From DATKNA01 sp963755755 (GTDB lineage Bacteria > Actinomycetota > Actinomycetes > Actinomycetales > Kineosporiaceae), in contig CAVWLJ010000018.1 in the NCBI GenBank assembly GCA_963755755.1, forward strand, positions 131,891 through 195,890: a stretch of DNA of 64,000 nucleotides, read 5' to 3'. The position numbers were made by a program, and so were the translations under genes. How positions within the stretch are numbered: position 1 is the first letter of the stretch; each line of letters starts with the position of its first letter. Below, one piece after another: positions 37,776 through 48,109 of this stretch. Below the pieces are notes generated by a model. That model was not told the DNA's origin. It did no database searches and worked only from the letters and a program-made list of their open reading frames with translations.

Positions 37776-37946
37776 ATGACCATGACCGACACTCCTCGAT
37801 CGTCGCCCGTCACCGTGACGCAGCTTCCCCTGACACGATGCCAGGTGTGCGGGCGCCCGGTGGCGCACCGGCCGGGCGAGGCCGCTCGGGAGCTGACGCG
37901 GCACTACGAGCGGGCCCACCCGGAAGTGCTCCACCCGAAGGGCTGA
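37776..37946 (+). CDS. Small zinc-finger-like protein
   Basis: 56 residues. LTRCQVCGRPVAHRPGEAA and ELTRHYERAHPEV combine a CxxC pair with an HxxxxH pair, which could bind one zinc as in C2H2 fingers. Lies divergent to the DUF4032 gene and ends just before a strong terminator. Function unknown; the ATG at 37776 and one two codons later are both possible. Confidence 0.55.
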   Translation: MTMTDTPRSSPVTVTQLPLTRCQVCGRPVAHRPGEAARELTRHYERAHPEVLHPKG

Positions 37947-37950
37947 GACG

Positions 37951-37988
37951 CGTCGTCCCGACCGCTCCTTCGAGCGGCCGGGACGACG
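37951..37988. terminator. Bidirectional terminator between convergent genes
   Basis: A 17-bp stem with one mismatch and a CTTC tetraloop (loop 37968-37971). It sits exactly between the stop of the small zinc-finger protein and the stop of the ABC ATPase. Confidence 0.8.
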
Positions 37989-37997
37989 ACGTGAACC

Positions 37998-39083
<1,086 letters not shown>

Positions 39084-39237
39084 GGTGGTGCACTTCCTCT
39101 CACCGGCAGGTACGTGCCGGACGATCCGTAGTGAGAAGTACCGCGTCAGGGGTGACACGGCTCACGCGCATCCTCACCCACGAGGTGGGGTTACGTCCAG
39201 GTGTCCGGGATGTGTCGCTCGTCCGGCTGCAGGTCCG

Positions 39238-39247
39238 CTTGCGCAAG
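39238..39247. promoter_or_regulatory. Candidate LacI-type operator
   Basis: The perfect palindrome CTTGCGCAAG lies in the 221-base region between the divergent sugar-ABC ATPase and lacI genes, 58 bases before the lacI start. Half sites of the TTGCxCAA kind are typical for LacI-family regulators. Confidence 0.5.
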
Positions 39248-39304
39248 AGACTGAAAGAAGTCAGCATCGCGACGGCGTCGGGGAACCACGGCGAAGGGGA
39301 GGGC

Positions 39305-40380
39305 GTGGCGGCACGACTGGCCGACATCGCGGCCCAGGCAGGCGTCAGCGAGGCGACCGTGAGCCGCGTCCTCAACGGCAAGCCGGGGGTGTCCGACGCC
39401 ACCCGGCAGGCGGTGCTGACCGCCCTCGACGTCCTGGGCTACGAGCGCCCCGCGAAGCTCAAGCAGCACTCGGCGGGCCTCGTGGGCCTCATCGTGCCGG
39501 AGCTGGAGAACCCGATCTTCCCGGCCTTCGCGCAGGTCATCGAGTCGGCGCTGGCCCGGCAGGGCTACACGCCGGTGCTGTGCACGCAGACGCCCGGCGG
39601 CGTCCACGAGGACGAGTACACGAAGATGCTGCTCGAACGCGGGGTGGCGGGGATCGTCTTCGTCTCGGGGCTGCATGCCGACGCCACCGCGGACCCGGCC
39701 CGCTACCAGGCGCTGCGTCGCCGCGGGCTGCCGATCGTCCTGGTCAACGGCTACGTCGAGGGCGTGGACGCCCCGTTCATCAGCAACGACGACGTCGCCT
39801 CGATGGAGCTCTCCGTCGGGCACCTCGTCGAGCTCGGGCACACGGCGGATCGGGCTCGCCGTCGGCCCCCAGCGCTTCACCACGGTGCTGCGCAAGATGG
39901 CGGGGTTCCGGGAGGCGATGCGTCGCCGGCTGGGGCTGGACGACGTGGAGGCCTGGATCGAGACCACGCTCTTCAGCGTCGAGGGCGGCGGCGCTGCCGC
40001 TGAGCGCCTCGTCGAGCGCGGCGCGACGGCCGTCATCTGCGGCTCGGACCTCATGGCCCTCGGCGCCGTCCGGGCCCTGCGGTCGCGCGGGCTGCACGTG
40101 CCCGCGCGACGTCTCCGTCGTCGGCTACGACGACTCCCTGCTCATCGCGTTCACCGACCCGCCGCTGACCACGGTCCGGCAGGCCGTGCAGGCCATGGGC
40201 GCCGCCGCCGTCCGGGCCCTGCTCGACGAGATCGCCGGGCTGCCGGCACCGCGCGCCGAGTACGTGTTCCGCCCCGAGCTCGTCGTGCGCGGCTCCACCG
40301 CGCGCCGTTCCGCGGCGATCCGTTGTGAACTCGTGAAATTCGGGGGTTCTCGCAGCGTCCCCAGCCGGTTACCGTCGTGA
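39305..40380 (+). CDS. LacI-family transcriptional regulator
   Basis: About 355 residues. The N-terminal helix-turn-helix is RLADIAAQAGVSEATVSRVL with hinge YERPAKLKQHSAGLVG. The periplasmic-binding-like domain shows LIVPELENPIFPAFAQVIES, GIVFVSGLHADATAD, GSDLMALGAVRALRSRGLHV and VVGYDDSLLIAFTDPPLTTV. It probably controls the divergent ATPase gene in response to a sugar. Two one-base insertions (near 39848 and 40105) break the frame. The tail after LVVRGSTA is longer than usual. Confidence 0.9.
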
Positions 40381-40434
40381 GACCCCCTTCTGCGCCCGCC
40401 GAACGGCGCGGACCGGAGTACCCCGGAGGCCGGC

Positions 40435-40864
40435 ATGCGGATCAACGACGTTCTGCGACGCAAGGGCGATCAAGTCGTCACCATCCCCCCGGACGAACCG
40501 GTCAGCGCGCTGCTCGACGCGCTGGCCGAGCACAAGGTCGGCGCCCTCGTCGTGAGCTGGTGCGGGCGGCGCCGTGGAGGGCATCGTCAGCGAGCGTGAC
40601 GTGGTGCGGCACCTGCAGTCGCGCGGCGCCGGCGTCCTCGAGGACCCGGTGAGCGCGATCATGACCTCGCCGGTGCACACCGCCGAACCGGAGACGACCC
40701 TCGACGAGCTCATGGTGCTCATGACCGACCGCCGGATCCGGCACGTCCCCGTCGTCGTCGACGGCCGGCTGCACGGCATCGTGAGCATCGGTGACGTGGT
40801 CAAGCACCGGATCGAGGAGCTGCAGAGCGAGCGGGACCAGCTCACCGCGTACATCACGGGCTGA
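40435..40864 (+). CDS. CBS-domain protein
   Basis: About 142 residues, two CBS motifs: VVTIPPDEPVSALLDALAEH with VEGIVSERDVVRHLQSRG, then VHTAEPETTLDELMVLMTDR with HGIVSIGDVVKHRIEELQ. Stand-alone CBS pairs bind adenine nucleotides and act as energy or redox sensors. One frame change near 40562. CGGAGG precedes the ATG. Confidence 0.88.
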
Positions 40865-40978
40865 CCCCGGCGGGCGGCGCGCGGCCGCCCTGCGGCGGCC
40901 GCGTGCCTTACCGTGGAGGGCGATGACCACCCTCGGGACAGCCCGCGCGGCTGCCGCGTGCCCTCGGTCGAGTGGGCG

Positions 40979-42550
40979 ATGACGACCCTTCGAGCCGGCG
41001 GCTCCACGGCGCCGGGCGAGCCCGCGCTCTTCGGCCCGTACCGGCCCGTGCACCGGATCGGCGAGGGCGGCATGGGCGTGGTCCACCTCGCTCTCGACGA
41101 GCAGGGCCGGGCGGTCGCGCTCAAGGTCCTGCGCGACCACGTGTGCGCCGACCCGGAGGCCCGGGCGCGGCTGCGGCGCGAGGTCGAGACGCTGCGCCGG
41201 GTCCGCTCGCCGCACGTCGCGGAGGTGCTCGGCGCCGACCTGGACGGCGAGCGGCCCTACCTGGCCACCCGGTTCGTCCCGGGCCGCACGCTCGAGGAGC
41301 ACGTGCGCAGCCAGGGGCCGCTCGACATCGCGGACGTCGCCCGCATCGGCGTCGTGCTCGCGCAGGCGCTGACGGCGATCCACGGCGCCGGCGTCGTGCA
41401 CCGCGACGTCAAGCCCGCCAACGTGCTGCTGCTCGACGGCGACCCGGTGCTCATCGACTTCGGCATCGCGCACCTCGCCGACGAGACCCGGCTCACCCGG
41501 GCCGGCCTGGTCATGGGGACGCCGGGGTACCTGTCGCCCGAGGTCGTCGCGGGCTGGCCGGTGACGCCGGCGACGGACTGGTGGGGCTGGGGCTCCACGC
41601 TCGCGTTCGCGGCGTCCGGCCGGTCGCCGTTCGGCACCGGCCCGCTCGAGGTGGTGCTCGACCGGGTCCGGCAGGGCCGGCCCGATCTCGCCGGCGTCGA
41701 CCCGCGACTCGCCCCGGTGCTGGCCGCCGCGCTCTCCGCCGACCCGCAGCGGCGCCCCCCGGCCGGCGCCCTGGTCGCCATGCTCCAGCGCGCCGCCGCG
41801 GCTCCGATGCCGACCCGGGTCGACGTCGCGCCGACCACTCCGTTCGTGCCGGTGCCCGCCACCCGGCGCGAAGCCCAGCACCTGCCGCCGGCACCCGCGC
41901 CACTCGCGCTGCCGGTCGGTCGCCCCGAGCCGGCGGGCGCCGCGGCGAACGCCCGGGAGAGGGCTGGTCGACCGGGGTGCTGCTGGCCGCGCTCGCGGCG
42001 CTGGCCGGGGCCGCCGTCGTCGCGCCGGGCGCGACCTTCGTCGCATTCGTGGCGCTGACCGTGCTGGCCCGCACCGTCGACCGCACCGTCACCGGTCTGG
42101 CACGGCGGCAGTGGCAGCGGGGTCCGCGAACGAGCGACGGCGTCGTCGCCGTCGTCGCGCTGCCGTGGCGGCTTGCTCCTCGCGTGCACCGCGTCGGTCG
42201 CCGGCGCCGTCCTGCCGGCCGTCGTCGGGCTCGCGACGGCGTTCATCGCGGCGTCCGCCGTCACCGGGGGTGTGGACGCCCGGCCCGGCAGCGCGCCCGC
42301 GCTCGCCGCCGCGGCGGTCGCCGCCGCGCTCGTGGCGTGGTGGGGGCCCGGCGGCGGGTCGGTCCGGCGGGGCGCCCACCTCGTCGTCCGCGGGCTGACG
42401 CCGACCCGCGGCGCGGCCGGCGTCCTCGTCACCCTGCTGGTCGCGGGGGCGCTCCTCGCGGCCGGGGCCCGCGCCTCCGGCGTCCGGCCCGACCCGGCGC
42501 CCTTCCCCCGGCCCGAGCTGCCGTCCTGGGTGGTGTGGGGCCCGAGCTAG
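40979..42550 (+). CDS. Ser/Thr protein kinase with multi-TM C-terminus
   Basis: The kinase domain (residues about 20-270) has RIGEGGMGVVHLALDEQG, VALKVLRDHV, HRDVKPANVLLLDGDPVLID, DFGIAHLADETRL and MGTPGYLSPEV. A Pro-rich linker leads to several hydrophobic segments (LLAALAALAGAAVVAPGATF, AGAVLPAVVGLATAFIAASA, AAVAAALVAWW, LVTLLVAGALLAAGA), an unusual design compared with the single-pass PknB type. Frame changes near 41960 and 42175. Its stop overlaps the convergent GGDEF-EAL stop (CTAG). Confidence 0.85.
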
Positions 42551-44700
42551 ACCTCGACGGGCTCCGGCCGGCCGAAGAGGTAGCCCTGCGCGTGCTCGCA
42601 GCCGAGGCTCGCCAGCACGTCGCGCTGCTGCGTCGTCTCCACGCCCTCGGCCACGATGTCCACGCCGAGCCCCCGCGCGAGGCCGGTGAGCGCCTCGACG
42701 ATCCGGTCGCACTGCCGGTCCCGCCCGAGCCCGGCCGTGAAGGTGCGGTCGACCTTGATGCCGGCGACGGGCAGGTCGCGCAGGTGGGAGAGGGCGGAGA
42801 AGCCGGTGCCGAAGTCGTCCACCATGAGCCGGACGCCGAGCCGCTCGAGCTGGTGCAGCTGCCGGCGTCCGGCCGGTGCCGAACCGAGCATGACCGACTC
42901 GGTGAGCTCGATGACCAGGCCCGACGGGTGCAGTCCGCTGTTCTTCAGGCTGTCCTCGACGTCGCCGAGCAGGTTCGCCCGCCGGACCTGGGAGGGGGAG
43001 ACGTTGACGGCCACATAGCCGAGGCCTGGCGTCGCGACGGCGATCCGGGTGGCCTCCTCGAGCACCCAGCGGCCGACGGCGTCGATCAGACCGCTCTCCT
43101 CCGCCACCGGCAGGAACCAGGCCGGCGGCAGGAGGCCGCGCTCGGGGTGCTCCCAGCGCACCAGCGCCTCGCGCCCGACGACCCGGCCCGTCGTGAGGTC
43201 GACGATGGGCTGCAGGTGGAGGCGCAGCTCGTCGCGGACGAGGGCGGTGCGCAGCGCGTCCTCGATGTCGAACCGGTCGAGGGCCAGCCGGCGCAGCTCG
43301 TCGTCCGCGAGGTCCCAGCCGCCCTGGCCGTTCGTCTTCGCCCGGTGCAGCGCGGCTCCGGCGTCCCGGAGCAGGGCGGCGGCGCCGCGGTGCCCGAGCG
43401 GGTCGCCCTCCCGGGAGACCGCGATGCCGACGGATGCCGTCGGGACGACGGCGCGGCCGTCGAGCAGGACCGGCTCGGCCAGCGCGCCGAGCACGCGCTC
43501 GGCGACGCCGACGGCCTCGTCCTCGTCCCGGACGTCGTCGCACACGATCGCGAACTCGTCGCCGGAGAGACGTGCCGCGGTGTCGCTGCCGCGGAGCGCG
43601 ACCTGGAGCCGTTCGGCGACCTCGACGAGCACGACGTCCCCGAGGTCGGGCCCGACGCTGTCGTTGACGACGCCGAAGCGGTCGAGGTCCAGCGTGAGGA
43701 CCGCGACCCGGGTGCCGGCGCGGCGGGCCCGGTCGAGGGCCTTCGCGACCCGGTCCAGGCCCAGGGTGCGGTTCGGCAGGCCGGTCAGCGGGTCGTGCAG
43801 GGCCTGGTGCTCGAGCATCTCCAGCGCGAGCCGGGTCTCGGTGAGGTCGGTGACCTGGAGCAGGGCGTGACCGGGGCGGCCGCTGTCGTCCGGGACGGCG
43901 ACGAGCGTCACCGATGCCCAGACCGTCTCGCCGGTCACCCGCTGGAACCGCCGCTCCACGTCGAACCGCTCGCGCTCGCCGGCGGCGAGGCGTTGCAGGA
44001 GGTCGACCTCCGGGGCTCCGTCCGGGCCCTCGAGATCGTGCAGGTGCAGGCCGACGAACTCCGACGGAGGGCGCCCCAGCATCCGGGCCAGAGCGGGGTT
44101 GACGTGCAGGAGTCGCCCGTCGAGCGCGACCGCCCCCAGGCCGGTGCTGGAGTGCTCGGTCAGCGCCAGCATGTGCTGCTCCGCGCGGAGCAGGGCGCGC
44201 TGCAGCCGCCCGCCCGCCGCCTCGACCACCCGCTCCGGGCTCTCTCCGTCGCCGGACTGACCGGCCTCCGGCTCCGCGCTGACCGTGGAGACCAGTGCGG
44301 CGACGGGCCCGCCGTAGGGCGCGATGGGCACGGTCGTGACGAGCACTTCACCCTGTTCGGCGTCGGCTCCCCGGTGCGCGCCAGGGCGCCCCTCGCCGCT
44401 CAGGTCGAGCACGGTCTGCTGCAGCCGCCCCCGGCGCATGGCGGACGCCGCGGCCGTCGCGAGCGCGGCCACCGGGTCGGAGCCGAGCAGCGCCTTGGCG
44501 GCGGCGTTCACGCACACCGGCCGACCGTCGGGTCGCTGGACGACGATGCCGACGCTGACGGCGTCGAGCAGCGCGTCGAGCAGGTCGGGGACGAGCGGAA
44601 CCTCGTCCTGCGGTACGAGCTCGCCGGAGAGGTCCGCTTCGTCCTCCGGGTGCTCGTGCGGTCCGCGCAGGCGGACATGGCGCGGTCCCCGGATGAGCAT
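42547..44700 (-). CDS. PAS-GGDEF-EAL cyclic-di-GMP protein
   Basis: 717 residues. Two PAS-like regions (SVGIVVQRPDGRPVCVNAAA; GLGAVALDGRLLHVNPALAR) precede a GGDEF domain (LEHQALHDPLTGLPNRTLGL, with SGDEF as signature), then a full EAL domain (GREALVRWEHPERGLLPPAW, ELTESVMLGS, MVDDFGTGFSALSHLRDLPV, IVAEGVETTQQRDVLASLGC). The EAL residues look complete. The SGDEF variant is often still active. It makes and/or degrades c-di-GMP; cytosolic, no TM segment seen. Confidence 0.95.
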   Translation of the reverse strand: MLIRGPRHVRLRGPHEHPEDEADLSGELVPQDEVPLVPDLLDALLDAVSVGIVVQRPDGRPVCVNAAAKALLGSDPVAALATAAASAMRRGRLQQTVLDLSGEGRPGAHRGADAEQGEVLVTTVPIAPYGGPVAALVSTVSAEPEAGQSGDGESPERVVEAAGGRLQRALLRAEQHMLALTEHSSTGLGAVALDGRLLHVNPALARMLGRPPSEFVGLHLHDLEGPDGAPEVDLLQRLAAGERERFDVERRFQRVTGETVWASVTLVAVPDDSGRPGHALLQVTDLTETRLALEMLEHQALHDPLTGLPNRTLGLDRVAKALDRARRAGTRVAVLTLDLDRFGVVNDSVGPDLGDVVLVEVAERLQVALRGSDTAARLSGDEFAIVCDDVRDEDEAVGVAERVLGALAEPVLLDGRAVVPTASVGIAVSREGDPLGHRGAAALLRDAGAALHRAKTNGQGGWDLADDELRRLALDRFDIEDALRTALVRDELRLHLQPIVDLTTGRVVGREALVRWEHPERGLLPPAWFLPVAEESGLIDAVGRWVLEEATRIAVATPGLGYVAVNVSPSQVRRANLLGDVEDSLKNSGLHPSGLVIELTESVMLGSAPAGRRQLHQLERLGVRLMVDDFGTGFSALSHLRDLPVAGIKVDRTFTAGLGRDRQCDRIVEALTGLARGLGVDIVAEGVETTQQRDVLASLGCEHAQGYLFGRPEPVEV

Positions 44701-44809
44701 GCTGAACTCCCTCGAACGATTACGCGCAGTCTAGGAATGGTGACGTTGAGCTTCAGGCGTTGTGGCGTCGTCAGAACAGTCGATTGGGAGGTCGACCGGC
44801 GGGACGGCG

Positions 44810-45640
44810 CTACGCTGGCGAGCGCCGGGCACCGCTCCGGCGTCGCCGGCCGGCATGGCGCAACTGGCAGCGCACCCGACTTGTAATCGGGCGGTTCCGG
44901 GTTCGAATCCCGGTGCCGGCTCCCTCTTCCCAGGTCAGGGCCTTTTGGCTGACTTGCTGCCCGCCCGGCGGCACACTTTGGACGCCTTTCGAGGACACGG
45001 GCGAATCCGGACCAGGGAGGATGCCTTCCAGCACGTCGGCGGTCTGGCGGTCCGTCAGGCGCCGGCCGAGGTAGCGGTCCTGGGTCATGCTCACCTGCGC
45101 GTGCCCGAGCTGATCGCTGATCCTGCGGGTGGTCACGTTGGCGTCATCGAGGAAGCTCGCCACGGTCTTGCGCAGGGTGTGCGTCACCAGCCCGTCCATC
45201 GCGAGCTGATCGCGGACCTCCCGCCACGCCCGGCGGACGTTGTTCGGATCACGCCACCCGCCGAGAGAGTCCGGAAACACCGGCTCCGCACCCGGACCGA
45301 TCACCGCGCGACGCTCACGCAGCATGTCCACCGCCCACTCCGGCAGCGGCACGATCCGGTCACCCCGCTTGCCGGACTCCGTGGAGGGCAGGCGCAGCAG
45401 GCCCGTGCCCGTGCGGCGCACCTGCCGCCAGCAGATGTCCGGCGTGCCCCCATCGAGATCCACCTCCGTCCACCCGAGCGCGAGGCATTCTCCGACACGG
45501 CAGCCGGTTGCGAGCATCAGCCGGGTCAGGTCGGGCAGGTCCCAGCGCCGAGCGGCGTCGTTGCCTCCCACGGCGTCCAGCCACTGCCGGCGCTCATCTG
45601 CGGTCAGTGCTCGGGGCGCAGGAGGGGCAGACGGCGGCTC
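44810..45640 (-). pseudogene. AICE tyrosine recombinase, N-terminus lost
   Basis: The catalytic half is complete: ATGCRVGECLALGW (Arg I), SGKRGDRIVPLP (beta-hairpin Lys), THTLRKTVASFLDD (HxxR), ISDQLGHAQVSMTQ (His) and DRYLGRRLTDRQ (Tyr nucleophile). The N-terminal SAM-like DNA-binding domain is missing; the similarity begins at APRALTADERRQWLD and joins directly to a replication-initiator remnant. The last 40 codons are read antisense through the tRNA-Thr gene, as expected when int ends at attL. It integrates elements at tRNA genes; this copy is probably inactive. Confidence 0.8.
44849..44921 (+). tRNA. tRNA-Thr (anticodon TGT)
   Basis: 73 bases. Acceptor arms GCCGGCA/TGCCGGC, D arm GCGC..GCGC, anticodon stem CCCGA/TCGGG around loop CTTGTAA (anticodon TGT), T arm CCGGG-TTCGAAT-CCCGG, discriminator T, no encoded CCA. 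It forms the left boundary of the integrated element; the integrase reading frame overlaps it on the opposite strand. Confidence 0.95.
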
Positions 45641-45848
45641 GGGTGGAACCGCACGGAAGGTCCACGACCTCCGTCTCCCCCGTGTCGAGATTGACGCGGC
45701 GCATGGCCAGGGGCCGGACGCAGACTCCGAACTCCACGGCGGTCTCCCGCAGCACGTCCCGGGCACGAGGTTGGCGAGCCCGATCCGCACGTGATCCCGG
45801 CGGCACCTCGTCCGTCTCGTTGGTGATCGTGGCGGTGGTCGCGGTCAT
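45640..45848 (-). pseudogene. AICE replication initiator, N-terminal remnant
   Basis: About 68 residues: MTATTATITNETDEVPPG, RDVLRETAVEFGVCVRPLAM, RRVNLDTGETEVVDLPCGST and RAAVCPSCAP. These match the start of AICE Rep proteins, whose cysteines (PCGS..C..C) sit exactly here. The rest, and any excisionase gene, are deleted; the sequence fuses to the integrase. ATG overlaps the SpdB-like stop (ATGA), the native operon arrangement. Confidence 0.7.
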
Positions 45849-46283
45849 GCCGCCCTCCCCGTACCCGTGGTGTTCGTCGTGGTTGCCCGGGTCGCGCTTG
45901 TGCCGGCCGAGGGTTCGTCGACGGGGCGGGGACGTGGGTTGGCGAGGTGAGCACGGAGCAGCGCCTCGTGCCTCCGCAGCGCCCGAGGCGTGCCGATCAG
46001 GACGACGTAGGCGAGCAGGGCCCCGCCGAAGGCGAGGACGGCGGCGAAGCCGGCGGCGAGCTGCCACCACGAGACGCCGACCGCGACGTGGGCCGCCGCG
46101 GCGCCGATAGCCTCGACGGCGACGAACCCGACGTTCCACGCGACGGCGCGCCAGGTGGGCAGCTCCGGGGAAATGCCCACTGCCGTTGCTCGGCCGGGGC
46201 GCCGCGTACGTCCACCAGCCCTCGCGCCAACTGGTCGAGCCGGGGCGGTGATACTTGCCGGTCCGGTCGTAGTAGCCGCTCAC
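45845..46283 (-). CDS. SpdB-like membrane protein of the AICE
   Basis: About 145 residues. N-terminal MSGYYDRTGKYHRPGSTSW, then a frame change near 46185, then WRAVAWNVGFVAVEAIGAAA and WWQLAAGFAAVLAFGGALLA (two or three TM segments), a basic RALRRHEALLRAHLANPRPR and a Thr-rich tail. The place between traSA and rep, with 4-base overlaps on both sides, is that of the plasmid-spread (spd) proteins that help intramycelial transfer. Confidence 0.6.
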
Positions 46284-47904
46284 GCTGCACTCCTCTCCAC
46301 CTCGTTGCCGTCCGCGAGGCCGGCCGACAGGTGGCCGACGTGTTCGGCGACCAGGTCAGCGATGTGGTCGTCGGTGACGTGGCTGAACCGCACCCGTGCC
46401 GGGCGCCGGGTCGGGCGAGGTGTCGTCGTGGACGTGGGCGACGCCGGGCAGCGCGCGGGGGATGGTGGAGGCGTCAGCGCCTCGGTCGCGGGCGGACTCG
46501 CCGAGGACGAGGTCGGTCTGTTCCGGCTCGGCCAGGCGCATGGCGATGCGGGTGGGGAACAGGTCCCGGAACGGGATGACGTCTTTGCGGGGGTCGACCA
46601 CGGCGGCGACGACGGCGAACCCGGGCACCCGGCCCTTCGCCAGCAGTCGGGACAGCGCGGAGGAGGCGCGCTGCTTGAGGCCGCGGTCGGGGTTGTGGGC
46701 GGTGAGGTCGGCGACCTCGTCGACCAGGACGATGACGAACGGGTCCTCCACCGTCGGGAGGTGGGAGCGGGTGACGCCGGCGAGGCGGTCGGCGCGGGCG
46801 TCCATGTAGGCGGCGGCGTCCTCGAGCAGCGCCACCATCGCCTCGGGGGAGGAGTCTTCGTAGCGGGCGAACAGGGGTTGTCCGGCGCGGAACTCCATGC
46901 CGCCCTTGGGGTCGACCACCCACAGCGCGACCAGCCCGGCCCGGATCAGCGGGGTGAGGAGCCGGACCAGGGACCACAGCACCGAGCCCTTCCCGGCCCC
47001 GGTGGAGCCGGCAACCAGGACGTGGGTGGCGACCAAGTTCAGCAGCCAGGGGGCCCCGTCCTCGCTGCGTCCGAGCTGCAGCGCCCGCAGCACGTCGAGC
47101 GCGTCCCTTCCCGATGGCGCGGAGACTCCGCACGGGCCGACGAGAACATCCGACTCCGTATAGGCGTCCTGAGCGTCAGCCACGGTGAGGGACGGCGCGG
47201 CCGGTTGCACAGCCACTCCGGCGTCGGGGAGCGGTGGCAGCGGTGCGGGCGGGATCGGGTCGGTCAGGGGTCGCGGACGAAGAAGCGGACCAACACCCGG
47301 CCCGGGCCGTCCTCACGGACCGAGCAGCGCAGCGCCCGGTACAGGTGCCTCAGCCCTTCGGCGGCGTCGGCCACGTCCTGGGGAATCTGCCCCGCTGCCA
47401 GCCGCAGCCGCAAGTGTCCACGGTGCCGTTGGCGCGGATCGACTCGACCTGGGGCAGGTACTCGGTGTCGTCGTGGCGGACGATCAGCCCGCAGCCGTCC
47501 ATCGCCTCCCGCCACCGGCCCCGGTACACCCGATGCCAGCGCCACAGGCCTCGGGCGGGCTCTCCGATGACCTGGGCGAACGAGACTGGGCGCAGCACCC
47601 ACGGCCACGCCAGCAGCGCGCCCAGTGTCAGGACGGCGAGGACGCCGGTGCGGAACAGCCCGTGACCGCCGAGCCGACGCCACAACCACGCGGCCGCGAG
47701 CAGGACGAGGGTGGCTGGCCAGTACCGGACCCCGATCCGCAGCGGGGTCAAGATGAGACGGGCGAACAGGCGCAGGGTCAGCCCGGTCAGGGTGACCCAC
47801 AGCGGGACGTGGACACGGTCCCGGCGAATCAAGCCGGGCTCGATGACCGCGACGATGGGTTGGGAGTCGGTGCGGAGGCCGGACTGCTTGGTCACCGGCT
47901 TCAC
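46280..47904 (-). CDS. FtsK/SpoIIIE-type AICE transfer protein (TraSA-like)
   Basis: About 540 residues. N-terminal TM segments (WVTLTGLTLRLFARLILTPL, LVLLAAAWLWRRLGGHGLF), then ATHVLVAGSTGAGKGSVLWS (Walker A) and VIVLVDEVADLTAHNPDRG (Walker B). LAKGRVPGFAVVAAVVDPRK and FPTRIAMRLAEPEQTDLVLG follow. A single such translocase moves double-stranded DNA between hyphae in actinomycete conjugation. Frame changes near 47420, 47270 and 46390. In the corrected frame the end is ADGNEVERSAA, overlapping the SpdB-like start. Confidence 0.8.
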
Positions 47905-48013
47905 GCGGCACCTCCGGGCAACGCGGCAACAGTCGCGTCGAGGGAGCCGACTGGCAAGGTGAGGTCGGCGAGGCAGTGGCGGGCGGCGGCAGCGACGGCG
48001 CGGGCATCGTCCG
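47903..48013 (-). pseudogene. C-terminal scrap of an AICE gene upstream of traSA
   Basis: About 36 codons, DDARAVAAAARHCLADLTL then PVGSLDATVAALPGGAA, whose stop overlaps the traSA GTG. The 5' part is lost at a junction near 48013 where a rightward gene begins abruptly. Family not recognised. Confidence 0.45.
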
Positions 48014-48109
48014 CGAGCCCGGCGCGCCTACGCCGCGACGCGATCAACCGCGCCGTGCACGAGCGCGGCATGACCTACGCCGCCGTCGCCGACGCCATCG
48101 GTCTGTCTA
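48014..48109 (+). pseudogene. Helix-turn-helix gene, 5' part, interrupted by an IS1380 element
   Basis: Encodes RRDAINRAVHERGMTYAAVADAIGLS, most of a helix-turn-helix. The frame stops a few bases inside the insertion sequence. Its 5' end is also missing or fused. The continuation lies beyond the element at 49836, where the next codons KGRITQIRQ restore the recognition helix. Confidence 0.7.

Noticed and set aside
40972..44886. Open frame of about 1300 codons on the plus strand
   Set aside because: It runs antisense through the GGDEF-EAL gene and out of frame through the kinase; composition is Arg/Gly-rich shadow coding.
44810..44921. Peptide GIRTRNRPITSRVRCQLRH as a conserved protein motif of the integrase
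   Set aside because: It is the reverse translation of the tRNA-Thr gene, a well-known artefact at integrase ends.
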